This document shows positions 42,535-49,739 of a DNA stretch of 64,000 nucleotides, piece by piece (within the stretch, counting starts at the first letter, position 1; each line of letters starts with the position of its first letter). The notes below the pieces were generated by a model. It had not been told where the DNA came from, ran no database searches, and saw only the letters and a list, made by a program, of their open reading frames with translations. This DNA comes from Arthrobacter sp. MYb213 (GTDB lineage Bacteria > Actinomycetota > Actinomycetes > Actinomycetales > Micrococcaceae), in assembly GCF_002979915.1 (NCBI RefSeq), contig NZ_PCQA01000002.1, positions 496,001 through 560,000 of the forward strand. The letters run 5' to 3'. Made by a program: the position numbers and the translations under genes.

Positions 42535-43694
42535 GTCTGATCCACCCCGGCGTCAACTACCTCGTCACCGGCCAGTCCGAAGGAGTGAGCGCTGTCCCAA
42601 GACAGGTACACCGTATCCCCCATTTGGGCAGGTTGTTGCCCACGGTTCTGCGAGAAGGTTCCGATCCGCCCAATGCCTGGCACCTCGATCAGGTATTCGG
42701 TGGTGGTTCCGGTAAACGACACATCAATGACCTGACCGCTCAACTCGTTGTATCCCGTTGATTCTTGGGGAGCCTCACGATGTAGGTGAAGTTTTTCCGG
42801 GCGCACACCAATGACGATGTCGCCCTCATGTTGCACAGCCCGTTCAACGGGAATCAAAACCTTGCAACCGGCGGTTTGTGCTTCGATGAGTCCTTCTTGT
42901 TGACCCACAACCTGAGCGCGCATGAGATTTGATTTGCCTAAGAAGTTCGCCACAAAGGCGGTCTTCGGCAATTCGTACAGATCACGCGGTGCACCCATCT
43001 GTTCGATGCGTCCTTCATTCATCACCGCAACAACATCAGCCATGGTCATGGCTTCTTCTTGGTCGTGTGTGACGTGGATAAAGGTCAATCCGACCTCGGT
43101 TTGAATCGCTTTGAGTTCAAATTGCATCTGCCGGCGCAATTTCATATCCAATGCACCGAGAGGCTCGTCAAGCAACAGCACCTGAGGACGGTTAACTAGT
43201 GCCCTAGCCAATGCGACGCGCTGTTGCTGGCCGCCTGAAAGCTGCTCGGGACGCCGGTTAGCGAGGTGATCAAGCTCCACCATTTTTAGACCTTCCCGGG
43301 CCTTTTCCATGGCTTGCTTGTCTTTTTTCCGTTTCAGTCCAAAGGCCACATTTTCCAGCACCGTCATATGCGGGAACAAAGCGTAGGACTGAAAGACGGT
43401 ATTCACTTCACGCTGATGGCTGGGCAACGAAGTGACGTTCTTACCCCCGATAAGAATTTCTCCTTCGCTGGGCGCATCCAATCCGGCGATCATTCGAAGG
43501 GTGGTCGATTTACCACAACCTGACGGTCCCAATAAGGCAAAAAATGTTCCCGAAGGGACGGTGAGGTCAAGGTCTTTCACTGCAATGAACTCAGCAAAGC
43601 GCTTGGTAATGCCCTTAAGTTCTAGGTCCGCACCTTCGCTGCGCGGCGGGACCGTGGGTTTCCGGGATGTTTCTGCGGTGTTGGTACTCATCAC
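42531..43694 (-). CDS. potA: Polyamine-type ABC transporter ATPase (PotA-like)
   Basis: A 387-residue ATPase. It has Walker A GPSGCGKSTTLRMIAGLD, Q-loop VFQSYALFPHM, signature LSGGQQQRVALARAL, Walker B VLLLDEPLGALDMKLR and H-loop FIHVTHDQEEAMT. The C-terminal 140 residues form the TOBE regulatory domain of the PotA/MalK group (VIGVRPEKLHLHREAPQ). It starts four bases after the end of the first binding-protein gene. Confidence 0.93.
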   Translation of the reverse strand: MMSTNTAETSRKPTVPPRSEGADLELKGITKRFAEFIAVKDLDLTVPSGTFFALLGPSGCGKSTTLRMIAGLDAPSEGEILIGGKNVTSLPSHQREVNTVFQSYALFPHMTVLENVAFGLKRKKDKQAMEKAREGLKMVELDHLANRRPEQLSGGQQQRVALARALVNRPQVLLLDEPLGALDMKLRRQMQFELKAIQTEVGLTFIHVTHDQEEAMTMADVVAVMNEGRIEQMGAPRDLYELPKTAFVANFLGKSNLMRAQVVGQQEGLIEAQTAGCKVLIPVERAVQHEGDIVIGVRPEKLHLHREAPQESTGYNELSGQVIDVSFTGTTTEYLIEVPGIGRIGTFSQNRGQQPAQMGDTVYLSWDSAHSFGLAGDEVVDAGVDQT

Positions 43695-43697
43695 GTT

Positions 43698-44921
43698 CTA
43701 TACCCCAATTACTTCTTGGAACTGGTTTTGGAAGTCATTTTCTTCCTCCACGCTCAGTTCTCGTTCGGTGCTTGCATTGTTCAAGAATTCTGCGGTAGGG
43801 AAGATCAACGGATCATTGACTAGGTCCGGGTCAATTTTTTCCATCTCTTGCTGTGCGCCTACCACGGGGCACAGATAGTTCACGTAGGCAGCGACTTCTG
43901 CGGCCACATCTGGCTGGTAATAGAAGTCCATCAGCTTCTCCGCGTTTTTCTTATGCGTTGCTCCAATGGGAACAGTGAAGTTATCTGACCAAATCAATCC
44001 ACCACGCTCAGGCATGATGAACTCCCACTTATTGCCCTCTTCATAGTTCAGCTGCGTGATGTCCCCCGAGTAGGCAATTCCGGCTAGTGCATCGCCAGAA
44101 ATAAGATCCTGCTTATACGAGTTGCCCTTGATCTGCCTGATTTGGCCGTTCTGAATATTTTTATCGAGTACTTCTAGAGCTCCAGCGAATTCGTCCTGCC
44201 CCCATTGACCGGCGATATCTATGCCTTGATCAAGCAGGAGGATCGGAATCGTGTCACGCATTTCATCCAGAAGCGTCACCCGTCCCTTAAGCTCTGGACT
44301 CCAGAGGTCTTCGACGTTGCGTAGTCCTTTGGGGAATGCTTCCTTGTTCCACACCAATCCGGTGTAACCCGATTGCCAGGTCAGTGATTTCGTACGTCCC
44401 GGATCAAAGCGCACATCTTTCAACTCGGGGAGCAGATTTTTGATATTTGGAATATTTGCGTGGTCTAGTTCCTGTGCGTATCCCAGACGCATCACACGCT
44501 CGGTCATCCAGTCGGTCAGCACGATCAGGTCCTGACCGATATCTTGTCCGTCCGCCAACTGAGATTGCACCTTGCCGTAGTAAGAATCGTTGGAGTCGAT
44601 GTCTTCGACGTACTTCACATCCAAACCAGAGGACTTCTTGAATTGCTGCAAGGTTGGGTAGTTTTTTGCCTTGTCGTCATAGTCCAAATACAGAGTCCAG
44701 TTGGCCCAACGGACAAGTTTTTCGGTGTCAGAAAGATCTGCCGCGGGAGCTAATGAAGCCGCGGAGGAACTACTTGCACCCTTAGTGCCGCACGCAGTGA
44801 GTAATCCAGCTAGTGCCAAGCCGGCAGCGCCGGCGAGTACCCCTCGCCGGCTCGCCTGAGCTTGCCCAATAGCTTGGGAGAGTTTCATCCGTTGATCGTT
44901 CAGCGCACGTTGACGTGACAT
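43698..44921 (-). CDS. potD: Polyamine-type ABC transporter substrate-binding protein, copy 1 (PotD-like)
   Basis: A 407-residue lipoprotein with a twin-arginine-like leader (ASRRGVLAGAAGLALAG) and lipobox LLTACGTKG, so Tat export with lipidation is likely. The mature part is a PotD/PotF fold: LVRWANWTLYLDYDDKAKNYPTL, VKYVEDIDSNDSYYGKV, LVWNKEAFPKGLRNVEDLW and DALAGIAYSGDITQLNYEEG. It sits between the ATPase and a second, closely similar binding protein six bases upstream. Confidence 0.92.
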   Translation of the reverse strand: MSRQRALNDQRMKLSQAIGQAQASRRGVLAGAAGLALAGLLTACGTKGASSSSAASLAPAADLSDTEKLVRWANWTLYLDYDDKAKNYPTLQQFKKSSGLDVKYVEDIDSNDSYYGKVQSQLADGQDIGQDLIVLTDWMTERVMRLGYAQELDHANIPNIKNLLPELKDVRFDPGRTKSLTWQSGYTGLVWNKEAFPKGLRNVEDLWSPELKGRVTLLDEMRDTIPILLLDQGIDIAGQWGQDEFAGALEVLDKNIQNGQIRQIKGNSYKQDLISGDALAGIAYSGDITQLNYEEGNKWEFIMPERGGLIWSDNFTVPIGATHKKNAEKLMDFYYQPDVAAEVAAYVNYLCPVVGAQQEMEKIDPDLVNDPLIFPTAEFLNNASTERELSVEEENDFQNQFQEVIGV

Positions 44922-44927
44922 ATATCC

Positions 44928-46160
44928 TTAGGCTCCAATCGCACTTTGGAATTCGCTACCGAGGGTAGTTTCTTCTTCCGCGTCCAAGGCTCGAAAGACA
45001 TGAGCATGACTGAGGTCTTCTTCGGTTGGGAAAATTAGTGGGTTATCCATCAGGCTCGGATCAATTTTTTCCATCTCTTCTTTGGCTCCGGTGACGGGAC
45101 AAATAAAGTTCACATAGGCGGCTACCTCGGCAGCTACCTTTGGCTCATAGTAAAAATTCATCAGCTTCTCGGCGTTAGCTTTACGTGGAGATGCGATAGG
45201 AACCATCAAGTTATCGCTCCACAGCGTGCCGCCAGCCTCGGGAATGGCAAATTCCCATTGGTCATCATTTTCAAAGTTCATCTGCACTATGTCTCCGGAC
45301 CAGACAATGCCTGCGATGGCATCGCCAGAGATGAAATCTGACTTGTACGAGTTGCCCTTGACCTGACGAATCTGACCATTTCCAATGTTCTTGCGCAGGT
45401 CTTCAAGGGCGGTACCGAATTCGTTCTCGCCCCATTGGCCGGTGATATCTACCCCATGGTCAAGCATCAGCAACCCCATGGTGTCGCGCATTTCGTCAAG
45501 CACGGTGACCCGCCCCTTGAGTGCTGGGTCCCAAAGGTCTGAAACATTTTTCAGCCCCTTAGGGAACTTCTTTTTGTTCCAAGCGATTCCGGCGTAGCCG
45601 GTCTGCCAGGTGACAGAGTTCTTGCGGCCTGGGTCAAAATCGACATCTTTCAGATCAGGCAGAAGATTGGCGAGGTTCGGGATGTTTGCGTGGTCAAGTT
45701 CTTGGGTGTAGCCCTGACGAATGATGCGCCCGGCCATCCAGTCGGTGAGCGTGATGAGGTCCTGGCCAATATCTTGACCCGCTTTGAGCTGCCCTTGGAC
45801 TTTGCCGTAGTAGGTGTCGTTGCCATCAATGTCTTCAACGTAGTTAACGCTGATACCGGTCTTCTCTTTGAACTGGTCAAGAGTCGGATAACCTTTGCTC
45901 TTCTCGTCATAGTCAAGGTACAGCGTCCAGTTCGCCCAGTTCACGGTTGGATCGGTAGCGGAAATATCTTTGACGCTGACTGCTGATGCTGAACTCCCGC
46001 CACTTTTGCCGCCGGTTCCGCAAGCTGCCAACAGCCCACCCAGACCCAGAGCGCCAGCGGCCCCCAAAACTCCGCGGCGTGTCATTGAGCGCTGGCTCAT
46101 CGCTTGGACCAGTGCACGGATCTGTGGATCTTCAGGTAGTTGTCGTCGCTGGGGAGACAT
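44928..46160 (-). CDS. potD: Polyamine-type ABC transporter substrate-binding protein, copy 2 (PotD-like)
   Basis: A 410-residue lipoprotein, first gene of the operon. The leader is SMTRRGVLGAAGALGLGG (twin arginine) with lipobox LLAACGTGG. The fold blocks match copy 1 position for position (VNWANWTLYLDYDEKSKGYPTL, VNYVEDIDGNDTYYGKV, DAIAGIVWSGDIVQMNFEND). By eye about two thirds of residues are identical. Differences are spread along the chain, so it is an old tandem duplication, possibly with different ligand preference. Promoter elements should lie at 46161-46430. Confidence 0.92.
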   Translation of the reverse strand: MSPQRRQLPEDPQIRALVQAMSQRSMTRRGVLGAAGALGLGGLLAACGTGGKSGGSSASAVSVKDISATDPTVNWANWTLYLDYDEKSKGYPTLDQFKEKTGISVNYVEDIDGNDTYYGKVQGQLKAGQDIGQDLITLTDWMAGRIIRQGYTQELDHANIPNLANLLPDLKDVDFDPGRKNSVTWQTGYAGIAWNKKKFPKGLKNVSDLWDPALKGRVTVLDEMRDTMGLLMLDHGVDITGQWGENEFGTALEDLRKNIGNGQIRQVKGNSYKSDFISGDAIAGIVWSGDIVQMNFENDDQWEFAIPEAGGTLWSDNLMVPIASPRKANAEKLMNFYYEPKVAAEVAAYVNFICPVTGAKEEMEKIDPSLMDNPLIFPTEEDLSHAHVFRALDAEEETTLGSEFQSAIGA

Positions 46161-46430
46161 GATTCCGTCCTAACTTTGAGGGCTCAAACAGCTTGGCGGC
46201 TGTGACGCGCCACACAAGATATCAATGACGTTCATAATGTCAGCTCTTCGCCATCGAAACAAGGGATTTACGCAAGTATCAATGTTAAATCTGTGTTTCT
46301 AATGCTGGAAACAATAAAAATTGCCCCTTTCGCAACTGGATCAGTAGATGTATGGTCGGTGCTATACCCAAAACGCCGGCAGTTTTTGGGTGGCGACTAC
46401 GCATCGAAAGACCCGGGAGGTCGATAACGA
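46161..46430. promoter_or_regulatory. Divergent promoter region, polyamine operon / Lrp-aminotransferase
   Basis: 270 bases between divergent operons. An inverted repeat CCCAAAA / TTTTGGG (46367-46373 with 46384-46390) lies about 40 bases before the Lrp start and is a candidate operator for that regulator. GGGAGGT lies nine bases before the Lrp ATG. I cannot place -10/-35 elements with confidence. Confidence 0.5.
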
Positions 46431-46904
46431 ATGACCATGCCACCGCATAACCACATAGCGGCGACCATCGATGAAATTTCTAAAGAAATCATCGAGCAAC
46501 TGCAAGAGGATGGACGACGCTCCTATGCAGCCATCGGCAAAGCAGTGGGCCTCAGCGAGGCCGCGGTGCGTCAGCGCGTGCAGAAATTGGTGGACAGTCG
46601 AGCCATGCAGATCGTTGCGGTAACCAATCCATTGGAGCTGGGATTCACCCGGCAGGCAATGATCGGAATTATCGCCTCAAGTGACATCAACGCCACGGCA
46701 GATCGAATCGCAGAAGTACCCGAAGTGGATTACTGCGTAGTGACCGCGGGAAGCGCCGACATCTTGGCCGAAGTAATTTGCACCAGCGACGAGGACCTCT
46801 TGCGAGTAATCAGTAAAATTCGCGGCACCGAAGGCGTTGTCAGCACTAATACATACACGTATCTTTCACTGAAAAAACAGGAATACAACTGGGGAACACG
46901 ATGA
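46431..46904 (+). CDS. Lrp/AsnC family transcriptional regulator
   Basis: A 157-residue protein. The HTH (IIEQLQEDGRRSYAAIGKAVG followed by SEAAVRQRVQKLVDSRAM) is followed by the RAM ligand-binding domain (AMIGIIASSDINATADRIAEV, DYCVVTAGSADILAEVICTSD). These regulators sense amino acids or amines. Its stop overlaps the aminotransferase start by four bases (ATGA), and it is divergent from the polyamine importer, so it probably controls both. Confidence 0.92.
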   Translation: MTMPPHNHIAATIDEISKEIIEQLQEDGRRSYAAIGKAVGLSEAAVRQRVQKLVDSRAMQIVAVTNPLELGFTRQAMIGIIASSDINATADRIAEVPEVDYCVVTAGSADILAEVICTSDEDLLRVISKIRGTEGVVSTNTYTYLSLKKQEYNWGTR

Positions 46905-48283
46905 GTCAAACTCCACGCGGTACCGATCGACAGCAAGCTGCCCGCGACCATCTTTGGATGCACATGGCACGCCACTCAGGTCTTCACGATGGTGGGACCG
47001 TACCAATTATTTCCCGCGGCAGCGGGCATAAGATCTATGACGATCAAGGCAAAGAATATATCGATGGGCTCTCCGGGCTCTTTGTTGTTAACGCCGGGCA
47101 CGGGCGTGCGGAACTAGCCGAAGCGGCAGCAAAACAGGCAGAAAAATTGGCCTTCATGCCACTGTGGTCTTACGCCCACGAACCGGCAATTGATCTCGCC
47201 GAACGACTAGCGCACTATGCTCCCGGAGATCTAAACCGAGTCTTCTTCACCACCGGTGGCGGTGAAGCTGTTGAATCAGCTTTCAAACTGGCCAAACAGC
47301 ACTTTAAGATGAAGGGCTTCCCGGGAAAAACTAAAGTTATTTCCAGGGCCTTAGCCTACCACGGAACACCGCAGGGCGCTCTGGCGATTACTTCCCTGCC
47401 GGATATGAAGACTCCCTTTGAGCCACTGGTTCCGGGAACCTTTAGAGTTCCAAACACTAACTTTTACCGGGCCCCGGAAATGTTTGCCGAGAACGAGAAA
47501 GACTTCGGGCTTTGGGCTGCGGAGCGAATTCGTGAGGCCATTGAATTTGAAGGCGCCGATACCGTCGCTGCGGTGTTCTTGGAACCCGTTCAGAATTCCG
47601 GTGGCTGTTTCCCACCGCCTCCTGGCTACTTTGATCGCGTCCGTGAGATCTGTGATGAGTACGATGTCCTGCTCGTCTCCGATGAGACTATTTGCGCCTT
47701 TGGCCGCATCGGTTCGATGTTCGCTTGTAACGACTTCGGTTACGTCCCGGATATCATCACCTCGGCCAAGGCACTGACCAGTGGGTACGTTCCATTGGGT
47801 GTGATGGTGGTTTCAGACAAGCTCTTTGAACCATTCAAAAAGGGCGACACCACTTTTTACCATGGTTATACCTTTGGTGGTCATCCAGTGGCCGCGGCGG
47901 TGGCGATGGCGAATCTTGATATTTTTGAGCGCGAGGGGCTCAACGACAACGTCAAGAACAATGCCGATAACTTCAAAACGACGCTGGATAAGCTCAAGGA
48001 TCTCGATATCGTGGGCGACGTGCGCGGGGCCGGCTACTTCTATGGCATTGAACTGGTCAAAGACAAGAAAACCAAGGAAACCTTTAACGATGATGAATCC
48101 GAAAGGTTGCTACGTCAGTACCTCTCCCCTGCACTGTGGGAAGCCGGGCTATATTGCCGCGCAGATGATCGTGGTGATCCGGTGATTCAGCTGGCTCCAC
48201 CACTGACCATCGCGCAACCAGAATTTGATCAGATCGAATCGATCCTGCGCTCAGTTCTCAAAGAAGCGGCAAACAAGATTTAA
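46901..48283 (+). CDS. Class III aminotransferase (likely polyamine/omega-amine:pyruvate)
   Basis: A 460-residue PLP enzyme of the class III (omega) group. It has FTTGGGEAVESAFKLAKQHF, the Asp in LLVSDETICAFGRIG that binds the pyridine nitrogen, the PLP lysine in ITSAKALTSGYVPLGV, and TFYHGYTFGGHPVAAAVAM. Together with a PotABCD-type importer and an Lrp regulator this suggests putrescine or a similar diamine as amino donor (SpuC-like). Substrate choice is inferred from context; beta-alanine or other omega-amino acids are alternatives. Confidence 0.88.
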   Translation: MSQTPRGTDRQQAARDHLWMHMARHSGLHDGGTVPIISRGSGHKIYDDQGKEYIDGLSGLFVVNAGHGRAELAEAAAKQAEKLAFMPLWSYAHEPAIDLAERLAHYAPGDLNRVFFTTGGGEAVESAFKLAKQHFKMKGFPGKTKVISRALAYHGTPQGALAITSLPDMKTPFEPLVPGTFRVPNTNFYRAPEMFAENEKDFGLWAAERIREAIEFEGADTVAAVFLEPVQNSGGCFPPPPGYFDRVREICDEYDVLLVSDETICAFGRIGSMFACNDFGYVPDIITSAKALTSGYVPLGVMVVSDKLFEPFKKGDTTFYHGYTFGGHPVAAAVAMANLDIFEREGLNDNVKNNADNFKTTLDKLKDLDIVGDVRGAGYFYGIELVKDKKTKETFNDDESERLLRQYLSPALWEAGLYCRADDRGDPVIQLAPPLTIAQPEFDQIESILRSVLKEAANKI

Positions 48284-48303
48284 CGAAGTTTCAGATATTT
48301 TCA

Positions 48304-48359
48304 AACAACACAGCTGGCGGTCGACTCCCCACAAGGAGTCGACCGCCAGCTGTGTTGTT
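48304..48359. terminator. Terminator with 25-bp perfect stem
   Basis: Arms 48304-48328 and 48335-48359 are exact reverse complements with a 6-base loop. It separates the convergent aminotransferase and DoxX genes. Confidence 0.88.
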
Positions 48360-48370
48360 CTGGGGGTGAT

Positions 48371-48787
48371 TTAGCGCTGCAGTGCCGTTCGAGCCGAGGC
48401 AAGGCGATTCAACGCCAACGCTCCGATCAACAGGCCGAAGTCACGCAATGCCACGTCAAAGTAGCCAGGAAGGATCAGCAAGTTCACGATGATCCCCAAC
48501 AGCCAAAGGCTCACCACCACCGAACCGATTTTCGGTCGCAACGCCACCAAGATACCGGCCGCAATCTCCACAACGCCTACGGCGTACATAAACAATTCCG
48601 GCGACACCGGGATGATGTCAGTTGCCAGCGGCGCGAGGTAATGGGTCCAATCGGTGAGCAAGTTGAAAAACTTGTCCAGCCCAAACAAGATCGGCGCCAC
48701 CGTGAAGATGGTTCGCAACAACAAGAATGCTTGGTGCTCCAACGCCTGGGACCGCAACTCTGAGGATCTAGCTGTTATTGAAGACAT
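48371..48787 (-). CDS. DoxX-like integral membrane protein
   Basis: A 138-residue protein with four hydrophobic helices: FLLLRTIFTVAPILFGLDKF, LFMYAVGVVEIAAGILVAL, SVVVSLWLLGIIVNLLI and ALRDFGLLIGALAL. The FGLDKFFNLL and VEIAAGI-LVAL patterns and the final DxG-LLIGA helix are typical of DoxX/DUF4395-related proteins. Members are tied to thiol or membrane redox stress in several bacteria, but no activity is established. It is divergent from a Cys-rich regulator, with paired operators in the 93-bp gap. Confidence 0.78.
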   Translation of the reverse strand: MSSITARSSELRSQALEHQAFLLLRTIFTVAPILFGLDKFFNLLTDWTHYLAPLATDIIPVSPELFMYAVGVVEIAAGILVALRPKIGSVVVSLWLLGIIVNLLILPGYFDVALRDFGLLIGALALNRLASARTALQR

Positions 48788-48800
48788 GCTGACCCCTCCT

Positions 48801-48829
48801 TTCTAAAAGTAGTAATCATAACTTTAGAA
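48801..48829. promoter_or_regulatory. Candidate operator 1 (TTCTAAA-N15-TTTAGAA)
   Basis: A perfect 7-bp inverted repeat with a 15-base spacer lies just upstream of the DoxX start. The right half is contained in a longer sequence (48813-48833) that recurs at 48851-48871 with three mismatches. Confidence 0.7.
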
Positions 48830-48838
48830 TTAGTGGGC

Positions 48839-48867
48839 TTCTAAATCAACTAATCACAACTTTAGAT
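48839..48867. promoter_or_regulatory. Candidate operator 2 (TTCTAAA-N15-TTTAGAT)
   Basis: The same inverted repeat with identical 15-base spacing and one mismatch lies immediately before the regulator gene. Operators 1 and 2 start 38 bases apart, so four half-sites occupy the whole intergenic core. Confidence 0.7.
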
Positions 48868-48880
48868 TTAGACTGTTTAT

Positions 48881-49552
48881 ATGCAACTCTTTTCTCGTAA
48901 ACGCTCGGTCCACGCCGTCTCGGCCTTGGCCGATCCTCTGCGGGCAAAAATCTATGAATATCTGCGCCGCACCACCGAACCTGCTAGCCGTGATGCGGTC
49001 GCTCAGGCGTTGGATCTGCCCAGAAATACAGTGTCTTTCCAGCTGGAACGGTTAGCGAAGGAAGGCCTACTGACCTATGAATTCAGAAAACTCGGTGAGA
49101 CTAGCGGCCCCGGCTCCGGCCGGCCTTCAAAACTGTATTCGCTAGTTACCCAGGAGATCGAAGCCAGCGTCCCGCACCGCGAATACACGTTGGCGGCCCA
49201 CATCATGGCCCAAGCCATCGAACGCGCCACGCGAGAGCAACGTCCGGTCAATGAATTGCTCGCCGAGGTTTCTCGCGAGTCAGGCCAAGCCTTAGCAACG
49301 TCCAGTGAGTCTCTGGACCAGATGCTCACTAAAGGCGGATATCTGCCCGAGACTGACGAGGCAGGCTCAATTCATCTAACCGACTGTCCTTTCCATCAGT
49401 TATCCGCACAATTCAGGGACACCGTGTGCATGATGAACAGAGAACTTCTTGGAGCCGTCGTAGAAACCAGTGACGCCCCGTATCGCTCCTGTCCGGTATC
49501 ACCCAAAACCGGGCACTGCTGCGTGCGGCTGGATCCCACATCCAATAAATAG
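48881..49552 (+). CDS. Winged-helix transcriptional regulator with four-cysteine C-terminus
   Basis: A 223-residue protein. The N-terminal ArsR-like winged helix (ALADPLRAKIYEYLRR, SRDAVAQALDLPRNTVSFQLERLAKEG) is followed by an all-helical middle. The C-terminal block has cysteines C169, C183, C204 and C213/C214 (DCPFH, VCMMN, SCPVS, GHCCVRL). This resembles iron-sulfur sensors of the SufR type, but with different spacing (C-x13-C-x20-C-x8-C). No Shine-Dalgarno precedes the ATG, so the mRNA may be leaderless. The operators upstream suggest autoregulation and control of doxX. Confidence 0.82.
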   Translation: MQLFSRKRSVHAVSALADPLRAKIYEYLRRTTEPASRDAVAQALDLPRNTVSFQLERLAKEGLLTYEFRKLGETSGPGSGRPSKLYSLVTQEIEASVPHREYTLAAHIMAQAIERATREQRPVNELLAEVSRESGQALATSSESLDQMLTKGGYLPETDEAGSIHLTDCPFHQLSAQFRDTVCMMNRELLGAVVETSDAPYRSCPVSPKTGHCCVRLDPTSNK

Positions 49553-49739
49553 TCGCCTAAAAATACTTACCGAGCCTAGAAACCACTAAACTCCTCGCGA
49601 CTGCTGTTACTTATGCAAAGCGTTGCGGGGGTTTCCTTCTTCTCTATCCTCTCCGCAGAATCAGGGCTAGGCTGGGGCCACCAGTGGTCAGGCGAGCATG
49701 CCACCAGGGCAACAACGCCTGGAGTGCAAAGGATCTGCC

